Positions 16,084 to 24,544 of a DNA stretch of 32,450 bases are shown piece after piece (positions within the stretch are counted from its first letter, which is position 1; the number at the start of each line of letters is the position of its first letter). The notes beneath the pieces were generated by a model. That model saw only the letters and a program-made list of their open reading frames with translations, had not been told where the DNA came from and ran no database searches. This DNA comes from Planctomycetota bacterium (GTDB taxonomy: Bacteria > Planctomycetota > UBA8108 > UBA1146). The translations under genes were made by a program, and so were the position numbers. The stretch covers positions 1 to 32,450 of the forward strand of contig NZJA01000014.1 in NCBI GenBank assembly GCA_002691835.1, given 5' to 3'.

Positions 16084-17373
16084 TTAGGGTGTATGAATGC
16101 GGATGTCCCTGAATTGGATTGGGGTTCCCTCTGACTGTAGGCAAATGGGCCCTGCCACCTGCTCACAACCAGTGGCCTGATTGACGACTTTGCCATTGAC
16201 GATCAATGTTACATCTCCGCCGATGCAGTGAATTTCATAATGGTTCCACTCGCCCACCGGATTCTCGGCCATCTCGGTTTTTTTGGTGTTTCTGCCATTG
16301 GTTCGCTCTGGATCTGTTGTCATCTTGAATTCTTCGATGTTCCAGAAGTCGCCGGCATTTTTCGACATTAGCTGCGCCTCAATACTGCGTGGCCAAACCT
16401 TGTGTTCACCGATTTGACGGAAGAGGACTCCTGAATTGCCCTCTTTTTTGGTGACAGGATCCCAGCGCCAATCGAGCTCGAGGACGAAATCCTGATATTT
16501 CTTCTGGGTGTGGATGTAGCCGGCAGGAGTCCCCTTGCAGGTCAGGATGCCGTCCTTGATTGACCAGACCTGGTCTTTGGTTTCATTGCCATTGAGAAAT
16601 GCATCCCAGCCATCCAGATTGTGACCATTGAAGAGCATTTCGCTTTCTCCAGTGAATCTCCAGCGTTCGGTGGCCGGGATTTCGCGGATTTTGATGGAGC
16701 GGTACCAGAGATCACTGTCGTTGTGATCCTGAAGACAGATGTGACCTTTCTTGACGGTGCCGAAATCTTTCCATGCGGCGAACTTGCTGTTGGCCACGCG
16801 GCGGTTCCAGTCGAGGGAGCCGATCTTTGCGGTCAGAACCCGAACCCCGTTGAGCCAGTGCTCGACATGGCCCCCACAATGAACGATGCGGGTGTGATTG
16901 ATTTCACCTGTGGGGTTCTGCTTCTTGTTCATCGGGGAGTAGAGTCCATAGAGACCGCCGGCAGAAGTGCTGTCTGAGCTGGTCAGGTCATCGATGTCGA
17001 GCACCTGATATTCGGGAGCAGACTCGTACGGAGCCCCGTTGTTTTCATTGGTCAGGTACATGATGCCACTGTTGGCTCCCTTGCCGGCTTTCCACTCCAG
17101 TTCGAGGATGAAATCATCGAACTGGTCGACGGTGACGATGTCTCCACCGCCTCCGGCCTTGATCACCCGCAGCCAACCATCCTCCACAAACCAACCCTGT
17201 TTGGGAAAGCCATCCTTGCGATAGCCTCTCCAGCCACGGGGGGATTCCCCATCAAAGAGGTTGACCCAGCCTGCAGCCGATTGCGAGGGAGTGAGCGCGT
17301 TGGGCTCCTCAGCGATCGCAACAACGGGAAGAAGGGCGGAGAGAAGCAGAAAGGTAGAAAGACGAAGGAGCAT
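16084..17373 (-). CDS. Secreted protein with two tandem DUF1080 (3-keto-disaccharide hydrolase) domains
   Basis: Exported 429-residue protein. The signal peptide is MLLRLSTFLLLSALLPVVAIA. Domain 1 (about 36-232) starts with WVNLFDGESPRGWRGY and has FILELEWKAGKGANSGIMYL and a closing HICLQDHNDSDLWYRSIKIREI. Domain 2 (about 244-428) starts with MLFNGHNLDGWDAF and repeats the same elements: FVLELDWRWDPVTKKEGNSGVLFR, then PICLQSEGTPIQFRDIRIH. DUF1080 (PF06439) has a concanavalin-like fold; some members hydrolyse 3-keto-glycosides made by partner oxidoreductases, and the family is greatly expanded in Planctomycetota. A longer frame reaches 17553 but overlaps the divergent peptidase and lacks a signal peptide. 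ATG 17373 (GGGGA upstream) or 17385 are the plausible starts. No 3-keto-forming dehydrogenase lies nearby. Confidence 0.9.
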   Translation of the reverse strand: MLLRLSTFLLLSALLPVVAIAEEPNALTPSQSAAGWVNLFDGESPRGWRGYRKDGFPKQGWFVEDGWLRVIKAGGGGDIVTVDQFDDFILELEWKAGKGANSGIMYLTNENNGAPYESAPEYQVLDIDDLTSSDSTSAGGLYGLYSPMNKKQNPTGEINHTRIVHCGGHVEHWLNGVRVLTAKIGSLDWNRRVANSKFAAWKDFGTVKKGHICLQDHNDSDLWYRSIKIREIPATERWRFTGESEMLFNGHNLDGWDAFLNGNETKDQVWSIKDGILTCKGTPAGYIHTQKKYQDFVLELDWRWDPVTKKEGNSGVLFRQIGEHKVWPRSIEAQLMSKNAGDFWNIEEFKMTTDPERTNGRNTKKTEMAENPVGEWNHYEIHCIGGDVTLIVNGKVVNQATGCEQVAGPICLQSEGTPIQFRDIRIHTP

Positions 17374-17510
17374 AGGTGTCCCCATTTCCTGAATTGAGCC
17401 GATCTCCAAGGTAAACGGACAACTTCTGTGGTCAATCGGGGATAGCGGATTTGACCCGGAGCCCCTGAGGGCTTGAAATACACCCTTCTCAAAGATAAGA
17501 GGAGAATGCT

Positions 17511-18218
17511 GTGTGGACCTTGCTAATGACCCTGTGCCTGGCTGTAAACCCAACGACAGAGACCTTTGAGGTTCATTCTGTTGAGGGGTGGAAGATTCGT
17601 GTGGAAAAAGCCCTGTTGGAAAAGGAACCGGATCTGGCCAAGGAGGCCTTGTCCCTGGCAGAAATGCAACTGCGGGATTTGACCTGGGTTCTGCCAGAGA
17701 AGCGGATCGATGAGTTGCGTCAGGTGGTGATCGTTCTCGATCTCGATCATGCCAAATTAAAAGGGATGCAATACCACCCGAGTCGCCAGTGGCTCAAAAA
17801 TAACGGCCATTCAGAAGATTTGGCACTGTGTGTCCATATTCCCCAGGCTCGTTCTTTCGTCTCACTGAAGAGATCCAACATTCAGCCGTGGGTCATGCTT
17901 CACGAGCTGGCCCATGCCTGGCATCACCAGTATTTGGGGTTTGATCATGCAGGGATCGATACTGCTTTCGCCAAGGCAGTAGAGAAGGGAAACTATGAAA
18001 AGGTGATGCACATGAATGGAAGCACCACCCGTCACTATGCCCTGACCAATGCCAAAGAATACTTTGCTGAAGGTTGTGAAGCCTACTTTGGCACCAATGA
18101 CTTTCACCCGTTTGTGAAGCCCCAGCTGAAGATGCATGACCCGGATCTGTTTGGGGTCATCGAGGAGTTGTGGAATGGGCCCCCCTTGACCCGGAAGGAA
18201 GGGTTGAAAAAATCATGA
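17511..18218 (+). CDS. Metallopeptidase with HExxH motif (anthrax lethal factor-like/ATLF type)
   Basis: Probable zinc metallopeptidase, 235 residues. The zinc site is VMLHELAHAWHHQ (128-140): H131 and H135 as ligands and E132 as general base. A downstream acidic helix NAKEYFAEGCEAYFG (180-194) supplies the third ligand, as in gluzincins of the lethal-factor-like clan. A short hydrophobic N-terminus (MWTLLMTLCLAV) suggests export, though it is brief for a signal peptide. Start is GTG at 17511 behind GAGGAGA with good spacing; an ATG at 17506 is in another frame and closes after six codons. The stop overlaps the PhoD start by four bases (ATGA), so the two are coupled. The substrate is unknown. 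Confidence 0.82.
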   Translation: MWTLLMTLCLAVNPTTETFEVHSVEGWKIRVEKALLEKEPDLAKEALSLAEMQLRDLTWVLPEKRIDELRQVVIVLDLDHAKLKGMQYHPSRQWLKNNGHSEDLALCVHIPQARSFVSLKRSNIQPWVMLHELAHAWHHQYLGFDHAGIDTAFAKAVEKGNYEKVMHMNGSTTRHYALTNAKEYFAEGCEAYFGTNDFHPFVKPQLKMHDPDLFGVIEELWNGPPLTRKEGLKKS

Positions 18219-19309
18219 AGCTTCTGATTTCACTCTCGTCGATCGCTATCGGACTGACTCTTGTATTCGCTGGAGAATTTGGAACAGCCAATACTGTCGT
18301 CGATGACAAAAACACGAATCGCCTGATTCAGCGAATCGTTGTTGGCTCGTGTCTGAAACAGGACGACCCTCAGCCCTGTTGGAATACCATTCGCAAAGAG
18401 AGTCCGGATCTGATGATCCTTTGCGGCGACAACATTTATGCAGATACCTACGATATCAAGAAGTTGGCCAAAGATTGGAACACGCTGGCAACCCAACCGG
18501 ATTTCGTCAAGTTACGGAGTGAAACGCAGGTGATCGGTACCTGGGATGATCACGATTATGGTGACAATGATGTGGGCCGTGAATATCCGCTCAAGAAAGA
18601 ATCACAGCAGCTGTTTCTGGATTTCATTGGTGAGCCAAAAGACTCGATCCGTCGAAAACAGGACGGAGTATACACGTCGTACATGATGGGGCCTGAGGGG
18701 AAAAGACTGCAGGTCATTCTGCTTGATACCCGATATCATCGTTCGGCGTTGACCTTGTCCGGTGTCAAAAGGGATGACATTCCCTATTGGAATGGTCCCT
18801 ATGCTCCCTCCGCAGATCGCAACCAGCAGATGCTGGGAGAGACCCAGTGGAAGTGGCTCGAAGAAAAGCTCAAAGAGCCTGCCGATCTGCGGGTGCTGAT
18901 CAGCAGCATTCAGGTGGTTCCTGATCAGCATTCGTGGGAGTGTTGGGCGTTGATGCCGTTGGAGCGTGCACGATTGATCTCATTGATCAGAACGACGCAG
19001 GCTGAAAATCTGATTATCGTCAGTGGAGATCGTCATGCTGCAGAGATCCTGCGCATGCCGGAGACCAACACCGGGGTGAAGTATCCGCTGCATGAACTGG
19101 TTTCCAGTTCCCTGAATGCCGGATTTGGATTAGGTACAGAGCCCAATCGCTTTCGTCTCGGCGAGCGTTTCGGTGAAGTGAACTACGGAACCATTGAGAT
19201 CGACTGGGGATCCGGAGAAGACGCCGTGGTGCGACTGGGCCTCAAAAATGCCATCAACGGCAAGACGCTGAATACGGTCGATGTCCCCCTCAGTTCATTG
19301 AAGAACTGA
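18215..19309 (+). CDS. PhoD-like alkaline phosphatase/phosphodiesterase
   Basis: Exported metallophosphoesterase of the PhoD family (Ca2+/Fe3+ enzymes releasing phosphate from phosphomono- or diesters). The ATG at 18215 overlaps the preceding stop, with GGAAGGG upstream, giving 364 residues and a signal peptide (MKLLISLSSIAIGLTLVFA). Metal-site motifs are clear: GSCLKQDDPQP near the N-terminus (44-54), CGDNIYADTYD (70-80), GTWDDHDYGDND (108-119), VILLDTRYHR, and SGDRHAAEI near the C-terminus. The combination WDDHDYG...D, LDTRYHR and SGDRH is diagnostic of PhoD-like proteins found in many marine bacteria. It probably serves phosphorus scavenging in the periplasm. The upstream in-frame start at 18170 is rejected because it lies inside the peptidase gene. 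Confidence 0.92.
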   Translation: MKLLISLSSIAIGLTLVFAGEFGTANTVVDDKNTNRLIQRIVVGSCLKQDDPQPCWNTIRKESPDLMILCGDNIYADTYDIKKLAKDWNTLATQPDFVKLRSETQVIGTWDDHDYGDNDVGREYPLKKESQQLFLDFIGEPKDSIRRKQDGVYTSYMMGPEGKRLQVILLDTRYHRSALTLSGVKRDDIPYWNGPYAPSADRNQQMLGETQWKWLEEKLKEPADLRVLISSIQVVPDQHSWECWALMPLERARLISLIRTTQAENLIIVSGDRHAAEILRMPETNTGVKYPLHELVSSSLNAGFGLGTEPNRFRLGERFGEVNYGTIEIDWGSGEDAVVRLGLKNAINGKTLNTVDVPLSSLKN

Positions 19310-19328
19310 GGGAGGCATCGGTCGCCAA

Positions 19329-21149
19329 TCAAGGGGTGCTGATTTCCTCTTCTGCAGATTCAATCGCCTGCAGTTTTTTGGCTTGATCTTCTGAGACGAA
19401 GTCACTGTGGCAGGATGCCTTGTCACTGTCCGCTCCCGTGTCCTTACGAGTTTTGCTGGCCAGTTTGTGAATGTCTTCAGGATCAAGAACTCCCCGTTTT
19501 TCGAGAATCTCCTGTTGCTCAGCGGTGAGAGCATCACTGCGAACTGAGCGCCCTCGATCGAACCCTTCTGCTTTACCACTGGCGAACTGCTGGATCTCCT
19601 TCGAGATACGAACACTGCACCAATCGTGTCCACACATCGCACAGAAATCGGTATCGACATCGAGATCCTCATCGTGCAGAGCTCTGGCAGTGTCGGGATC
19701 AAAGGAAAGATCGAAGTGTTTTTGCCAGTTCAGAGCCGCACGTGCTTTGGTCAGTTCGTCATCACGGTCACGGCTTCCTGGAATCCCCAAAGCCACATCT
19801 GCAGCATGGGCGGCAATCTTATAGGCGATGCAGCCTTGCTTGACGTCGTCAGCCTTTGGCAAGCCGAGATGTTCCTTGGGAGTGACGTAACACAGCATCG
19901 ACGCGCCGTGATATCCGGCTGCGGTCGCTCCGATACAGGAGGTGATGTGGTCGTAACCTGGGAAGATGTCCGTGACCAGAGGACCGAGTACGTAAAAGGG
20001 TGCGCCGTGACAGAGGCGCCGCTGCAACTTCATGTTGAACTCAATTTGGTCGAAGGGAACATGTCCGGGGCCTTCGACCATCACCTGTACTCCATGAGTC
20101 CATGCGATCTCGGTGAGCTTGGCAATTTCCGAGAGCTCGCCCAATTGAGCTTCGTCCGAAGCATCAGCGAGGCCTCCCGGTCGCAGACCGTCTCCCAAGG
20201 AGAAACTGACATCGTGACGGCGCATGATTTGACAGATCTTGTCAAAGCAGGTCACCATCGGATTGTCGTCATCATGGGTGATCATCCACTTGGCCAGCAA
20301 AGATCCTCCGCGGCTGACGATGCCGATGAGGCGTTTCTCAATGGCGGGCAAATGCCACGGGCGTACGCCGGCATGAATGGTGAAGTAGTCGACTCCCTGA
20401 GCCGCCTGGTGTTCGAGTGTTTCCAGAATGATGGCTTCGTCGAGATCTTCGATGCGGCGACCGATGATCATCGAATAAATCGGAACAGTTCCGATGGGCA
20501 CGGTGCTCTCGCGGATCAGAGCTTCACGACACGCATCGAGATCGCCACCGGTGGAAAGATCCATCGCCGTATCTGCACCCCAGCGTTGCGACCACTTCAG
20601 TTTTTCGACTTCTTCCTCAGTTCCGGAAGAGACGGGGGAGGCTCCCATGTTGGCGTTGATCTTGGTCTTGCTCGCACGGCCGATGGCCATCGGGTCAAGC
20701 TGGTGGGCCAAATGATGCACATTCGCAGGAATGATCAGACGGCCGGCTGCGATCTCATCGCGGATCTGCTCTGGAGTGAGATGGGGTTCCCGTTCTGCGA
20801 CCCGTTTCATCTCCGGAGTGACGAGGCCCAGGCGGGCGCTTTCCAATTGGGTGATGGGTTTGAACCCTGCGGGAGCCACGGCGCGAATGAACTCGCCGAT
20901 CTCCGGGTGATTGTGGCCGGCACATCCCTGCTCTGCAGAGGACGCTTCAAGACTCCAGTCTGCCGGCAGGAAATCCCAGGCAGTCAGATCGGAGGGTTGA
21001 GGCATCCCGGGAGTGTCCGGAGAAGAGTAGGCCAAAGGTCCACCGACCTGAGCGGCATTGGCGAAAGAGCCGGGATTGGTGCCCTCCTTTTGAGTGGAGG
21101 GGTTGGCGGCACCCCGAAGGGGCAGGGACCAGTCCTGATTTGAAGACAT
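19329..21149 (-). CDS. thiC: Phosphomethylpyrimidine synthase ThiC
   Basis: Radical-SAM enzyme that rearranges aminoimidazole ribotide to HMP phosphate in thiamine synthesis. From ATG 21149, which sits seven to eight bases behind AAGGAGTGA, it is 606 residues. Landmarks: [80 protein letters not shown], and the C-terminal iron-sulfur cluster motif CAMCGHDWC (C503, C506, C511), the unusual C-x2-C-x4-C of ThiC. About 90 residues precede the conserved core, the first 60 rich in Pro/Ser/Gly. Upstream lies a TPP riboswitch. No other thiamine gene is present in the window. A 505-codon frame on the opposite strand is an artefact of codon bias. Confidence 0.97.
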   Translation of the reverse strand: MSSNQDWSLPLRGAANPSTQKEGTNPGSFANAAQVGGPLAYSSPDTPGMPQPSDLTAWDFLPADWSLEASSAEQGCAGHNHPEIGEFIRAVAPAGFKPITQLESARLGLVTPEMKRVAEREPHLTPEQIRDEIAAGRLIIPANVHHLAHQLDPMAIGRASKTKINANMGASPVSSGTEEEVEKLKWSQRWGADTAMDLSTGGDLDACREALIRESTVPIGTVPIYSMIIGRRIEDLDEAIILETLEHQAAQGVDYFTIHAGVRPWHLPAIEKRLIGIVSRGGSLLAKWMITHDDDNPMVTCFDKICQIMRRHDVSFSLGDGLRPGGLADASDEAQLGELSEIAKLTEIAWTHGVQVMVEGPGHVPFDQIEFNMKLQRRLCHGAPFYVLGPLVTDIFPGYDHITSCIGATAAGYHGASMLCYVTPKEHLGLPKADDVKQGCIAYKIAAHAADVALGIPGSRDRDDELTKARAALNWQKHFDLSFDPDTARALHDEDLDVDTDFCAMCGHDWCSVRISKEIQQFASGKAEGFDRGRSVRSDALTAEQQEILEKRGVLDPEDIHKLASKTRKDTGADSDKASCHSDFVSEDQAKKLQAIESAEEEISTP

Positions 21150-21240
21150 CGAAGTCACTCCTTGTCGGTGGCCCATGACGGGCACAGATCTTTCGGTCGA
21201 GTGGAGGATCGCAGACGGGAGGGACGGGTGCAGTGACAAA

Positions 21241-21330
21241 AAGTCTGCTGCCTTCCCTCCGCCGGCATGATCCGGATCAGGTTCCACGGGTGCTTCTCAG
21301 TACTTCAAATGAGGTACGCCCCGAGCAGGT
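21241..21330 (-). promoter_or_regulatory. TPP riboswitch (THI element) upstream of thiC
   Basis: Read on the minus strand, this contains the conserved thiamine pyrophosphate aptamer pieces in order: CTCGGGGCG near 21326, CTGAGA near 21300, then ACCTGATCCGGATCATGCC and GGAGGGAA ending near 21253. P1 can form between CTGCT (21328-21324) and AGCAG (21249-21245). The aptamer lies about 90 bases upstream of the thiC start, as expected for feedback control by TPP. See the findings for possible expression-platform pairings. Confidence 0.95.
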
Positions 21331-21525
21331 CCTCAATATAAGGGAGAAACGGTGCTCAGGCGAGGAAAGCAGGACGTCTGCGAGTGACAGGAGCAGAATA
21401 TGTCGGTGAGGAAGGGGATTTCCGAATGGGGGAGCAATCCGGATACTATATCAACAGGTCCGCATTTACGCAGTCCCTGAAGGTGGAGGTTTCCCCCTTC
21501 CCGACTGCAACGATTGGAGAGCACG
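21331..21525. other. Divergent leader between the TPP riboswitch and the exported protein gene, with a possible 26-codon ORF
   Basis: This holds the thiC promoter on the minus strand and the promoter of the gene at 21526 on the plus strand; no clear consensus pair could be assigned. On the plus strand an ATG at 21400 sits six bases behind AGGAG and opens a 26-codon frame ending at 21480. It could be a leader peptide or chance. Confidence 0.35.
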
Positions 21526-22293
21526 ATGGTTTTTACCCGAAAGTTGCTGATCGTCCTGATTTCTGTTTGGTTACTGGTGAATGCGATCTCTGTGGCCTCG
21601 GGAACGACGGCAGCCCACTTTCAGGTCCCCAAGGAGACAGTGGAAAGCATTGATCAGAATCAGGCCCATACGCTGCCACCTCATGTTCGTCTTACCGAAG
21701 GCTCTAAAGAGCATCTTCGGCGATTCGCTAATGCCGGCAAGTTCACCGGGCTTGCCGTAGACCTCGTTCGTGATCAAATCCATCATCTGCACAGCGGTAA
21801 TTTTGAGGAGGCCCTTAAGGACTGGCATCCGGAAGGACAAGTTTTTCATAACCCTGATCAATTTCTCACCCGGAAAGAAAATACTGTCCTGTGGCCCGAT
21901 GATCAGCCTTTTCACAGATCCGCCAGCCAATACATCAGTCTTTTGGAGAAGTATCGTCGGGACGGCCAACCAAACATGCGCCGTCCCTTAAAAACAGAAG
22001 GCCCCTGGGCCCATTCTTTTTCAGGGTTGGCTGTGACGGTGTTGGATGTCCACGCCAATGGAGTTTTGATCAGTGTTGATGAGCCAGGAGTCATAGATCT
22101 TGGTGAACCCACCTCTCTCGAAAATCCAGCTCCTTTGGGAGCGATCTTCGGATACCGATCAATTCATTTCACAGTACAGGTCGGCTCAGTCTTCGAACAA
22201 TACGAGGAGATCGGCCCTGATACCGATTATTCGGATGTGGAATTCAGAGTCCGATTGCAACATCTCAGTCTTTCTCCAGCACCCGGTTGCTGA
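21526..22293 (+). CDS. Exported protein of unknown function
   Basis: I do not recognise this 255-residue protein. It begins with a good signal peptide (MVFTRKLLIVLISVWLLVNAISVAS, cleavage near SGTTAA). A helical middle contains RFANAGKFTGLAVDLVRDQIHHLHSGNFEEALKDWHPEG. The C-terminal half looks beta-rich (AVTVLDVHANGVLISVDEPG, then FRVRLQHLSLSP) and ends near a single Cys. There is no clear catalytic motif. Start is ATG 21526, with GGAGAG seven bases upstream; a TTG at 21514 is less likely. The gene ends 15 bases before a lipoprotein metallo-hydrolase gene on the same strand, so the two are probably co-transcribed and both products act outside the cytoplasm. Confidence 0.75.
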   Translation: MVFTRKLLIVLISVWLLVNAISVASGTTAAHFQVPKETVESIDQNQAHTLPPHVRLTEGSKEHLRRFANAGKFTGLAVDLVRDQIHHLHSGNFEEALKDWHPEGQVFHNPDQFLTRKENTVLWPDDQPFHRSASQYISLLEKYRRDGQPNMRRPLKTEGPWAHSFSGLAVTVLDVHANGVLISVDEPGVIDLGEPTSLENPAPLGAIFGYRSIHFTVQVGSVFEQYEEIGPDTDYSDVEFRVRLQHLSLSPAPGC

Positions 22294-22308
22294 TTCGAAA
22301 AGGTCGCC

Positions 22309-23367
22309 ATGTCCCGCATGTTCCCTGGTCTCTTGATAGGAGCAGTTTTACTGCTGCTGAGTGGTTGCGCAGTGACTTCGCTGGGCCCATTCGGTCAGCA
22401 GGACCCTGATCTTCAGCCCTCTGATCTTCGGCCCCATGGCATCGTGTTGCCCCCCGGTTGGCCTGAAAATACGGACGAAAACGGGGGTGGGCGGCATTGG
22501 GCGAATCATGGAGGCAAGGTTTTTGTTCTCGGCAATGCCCAGGATGGCGGAGTGCCTCACGTCGGTTGCCTGAAAGAGTGCTGCGAATCGGCTCGCAGAA
22601 GTGGCCAGAGGTTGGGCCCCTCCTGTCTGGCCATCGTCGACATGGTGCAGAAGAAAGCAATTCTGGTGGAGGCGACTCCCGCCATCGAAGAGCAGTTGGC
22701 GATGATCAGTTTCGCTGGCCGGCCACGAAAGCCGGTCGAAGCGGTGCTGCTGACCCATGCTCACATCGGTCACTACACCGGCTTGATGCACTTTGGTCGA
22801 GAGGTGGCATCCACCCAGTCGATGCCGGTGTATTGCACACCGAAGATGGCGAGCTTTCTGGAAGAGAATGGCCCGTGGGATCAGCTCGTCAAATTGAATC
22901 AGATCGATCTGATAAAGAGTACGCCGGGGCAAGGGATCACGTTCGATGGATTCGGTATCGGCCTGAAGCTGACTCCGATCGCGGTCAAGCACCGGAATGA
23001 ATACGCCGACACTGTGGCGTGGAGAATCGAGTCCGCCAAACGAACCGTCGTATTTTGTCCAGACATCGATCGCTGGAATGATGACATTCTTGAGACGCTG
23101 ATCGAGGGGGCAGATGTCTGTTACCTGGATGCCACCTTTTACGATGGGCGCGAGCTTCCCGGACGGGACATGTCCAAGATTCCCCACCCGCCGATGGTGG
23201 AAACGATGGATCGCTTACAGCACTTGGCAAAAAAGCACCCCGGCCGCTTCCGCTTCATCCATCTCAACCACACCAACCCGGCTCTTCATGATGAAGAAAT
23301 CCGTCGCTCCGTCAAAGAGAGAGGCTTCGGCATTGCTGAGGTCGGGGAGTCGTTTTATCTCTGGTAA
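22309..23367 (+). CDS. PqqB-like metallo-beta-lactamase-fold lipoprotein
   Basis: Predicted membrane-anchored hydrolase of the MBL fold, 352 residues. A lipobox LLSGC places the lipidated Cys at position 20. After a Pro-rich linker, the fold starts at KVFVLGNAQDGGVPHVGCLKECC (70-92), which resembles the opening of PqqB with its clustered cysteines. The metal motif is LTHAHIGHYTGL (148-159): H150, H152, H155, with Gly where most MBL enzymes have Asp. Later landmarks are VVFCPDIDRWN and HLNHTNPALHD, matching distal MBL metal ligands. PqqB-type proteins act in PQQ synthesis or as oxidative or hydrolytic MBL enzymes; no pqq genes are nearby, so PQQ involvement is not supported. ATG 22309 follows AAAGG. 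Convergent with the next operon, with only three bases between the ends. Confidence 0.85.
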   Translation: MSRMFPGLLIGAVLLLLSGCAVTSLGPFGQQDPDLQPSDLRPHGIVLPPGWPENTDENGGGRHWANHGGKVFVLGNAQDGGVPHVGCLKECCESARRSGQRLGPSCLAIVDMVQKKAILVEATPAIEEQLAMISFAGRPRKPVEAVLLTHAHIGHYTGLMHFGREVASTQSMPVYCTPKMASFLEENGPWDQLVKLNQIDLIKSTPGQGITFDGFGIGLKLTPIAVKHRNEYADTVAWRIESAKRTVVFCPDIDRWNDDILETLIEGADVCYLDATFYDGRELPGRDMSKIPHPPMVETMDRLQHLAKKHPGRFRFIHLNHTNPALHDEEIRRSVKERGFGIAEVGESFYLW

Positions 23368-23370
23368 AGG

Positions 23371-23892
23371 TTATAGGTCAGTTTCAGGATCAATATCGAG
23401 ATCCGAGACCATTCCAGTGGCATCCAGAAGTAATTGCTGAACACCGGACATGAGATGAAGCAGTTGTACTCTGGGATCCTGAAGCATTTGCTCCTCACTT
23501 AAATGATCTTCCCAGTCTTCTTCATCAATTTCGAGCATGTCAGCTAATACGAGACGTATATCCGTTAGCACTGCGACAAAAGCGTCGAAGTCTTTCTCGG
23601 CAATCCGAAGAACACCCATTCCTTCTTCGCTGTCGGTCAATATCCGCTCAAAGAGAGCGATCTTTGCCAGTTGTCGTTCTTTCATGGCATCCCCGAGAAG
23701 TCTTCGGTGCTCCTTCTCATTTTTGTCATCGAGATAGGTGGATGGGAACAGCCTTTGATAAGCAGTGGGATGATCCTCGGGGTTCTTGATCACCCCTCTT
23801 AACGTACTGGGCGCTGCCCAGAGAGCATTCAAGATGCCTGGATGTCCTGTTAGTCGGAATGAACCGTCATCGGACCGTTCGGCATGGAGCAT
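23371..23892 (-). CDS. DUF2017-like protein
   Basis: Cytoplasmic, acidic, largely helical protein of 173 residues. The pattern AYQRLFPSTYLDD (44-56), then EHRRLLGDAMKERQLAKIALFERIL, then DAFVAVLTDIRLVLADMLEID (104-124) resembles DUF2017, a family best known from Actinobacteria where the gene usually sits beside clpS. That link is met here: a ClpS-like gene is the first gene of the same minus-strand run. The last part (RVQLLHLMSGVQQLLLDATG) also fits. Function is unknown; a role in ClpS-ClpA/ClpC N-degron proteolysis has only been suggested by context. ATG 23892 has just a weak AGG upstream and lies 24 bases after the methyltransferase stop. Family assignment is by eye and should be confirmed. 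Confidence 0.7.
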   Translation of the reverse strand: MLHAERSDDGSFRLTGHPGILNALWAAPSTLRGVIKNPEDHPTAYQRLFPSTYLDDKNEKEHRRLLGDAMKERQLAKIALFERILTDSEEGMGVLRIAEKDFDAFVAVLTDIRLVLADMLEIDEEDWEDHLSEEQMLQDPRVQLLHLMSGVQQLLLDATGMVSDLDIDPETDL

Positions 23893-23916
23893 GGCAGAAC
23901 CTGTATCTCTCGTTAC

Positions 23917-24531
23917 TTAATCTTGAATCACCGATTTCGGTTTGCATACGATCATCTGTGTCGCTTGATCTCTGCGAGTAATCACATGATCCAGTACGTC
24001 AAATGTACCCGCAATGTAGTGGGAAAACTCTTTTGTAGTCCACTCTCTCTGATGGCTGGGGTTTCTCGGAGGGCCCCAGTACCGTTTTTGCCAAGGCTTG
24101 TAGAGCAACGATCGATCAGGGGTGGAGATGACGTAATGTTGGGCATTCAGTCGCATCAGGTAATCCAACAATTCATCAGGGTTTGTCAGGTGCTCGATCA
24201 CGTCGGCACAGATGACCAAATCTGCCTGAAAATCGTGGGTCTTTGCAAAATCACTCAGACCCCATTTTCGCTGTGGGTATTCAGCCTTTAGAAATTCGAG
24301 ATTGCAGGCGAGCTCCAAACCGAGGGTATTGTTATCAGCAAAAGATTGAATCAGTTTGAATCCGGAACCGCAGCCCACATCGAGAATGTTTTCATGTCCA
24401 TTGGAGCGGGCCAAAGTTGCCGCATATTCATAGACCTCTTTTTGCCACTCATCAGTCAGATCGCGATCGTCGTGGTGGTGGTATTGAGTCCGAGAGCGGT
24501 AAGGCCAGGGAATCCCGAATCGGCGAGCCAT
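23917..24531 (-). CDS. Class I SAM-dependent methyltransferase
   Basis: A 204-residue Rossmann-fold methyltransferase. Motif I is ILDVGCGSGFKLI (49-61), which binds the SAM methionine; motif II ends in TLGLELA; motif IV is ADLVICADVIEHLTNP (104-119), the pattern of UbiG-like/Methyltransf_11-12 enzymes. HYVISTPDRSLLY is the beta-5 strand region. The N-terminus is unusual, with Arg/Tyr and a run of three His (YRSRTQYHHHDD). Acceptor unknown; such enzymes in polysaccharide loci methylate sugars, but here it lies between an adenylate cyclase and a DUF2017 gene. ATG 24531 is 13 bases after the cyclase stop, so co-transcription is expected. Confidence 0.85.
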   Translation of the reverse strand: MARRFGIPWPYRSRTQYHHHDDRDLTDEWQKEVYEYAATLARSNGHENILDVGCGSGFKLIQSFADNNTLGLELACNLEFLKAEYPQRKWGLSDFAKTHDFQADLVICADVIEHLTNPDELLDYLMRLNAQHYVISTPDRSLLYKPWQKRYWGPPRNPSHQREWTTKEFSHYIAGTFDVLDHVITRRDQATQMIVCKPKSVIQD

Positions 24532-24544
24532 TCTTTACCCGCTC

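Noticed and set aside
19626..21143. A 505-codon open frame on the plus strand opposite thiC
   Set aside because: It mirrors the codon structure of the unmistakable ThiC protein and has no recognisable domain; a high-GC antisense shadow.
22309..23367. Calling the lipoprotein PqqB
   Set aside because: It has a lipobox, a different metal motif and no PQQ genes nearby.
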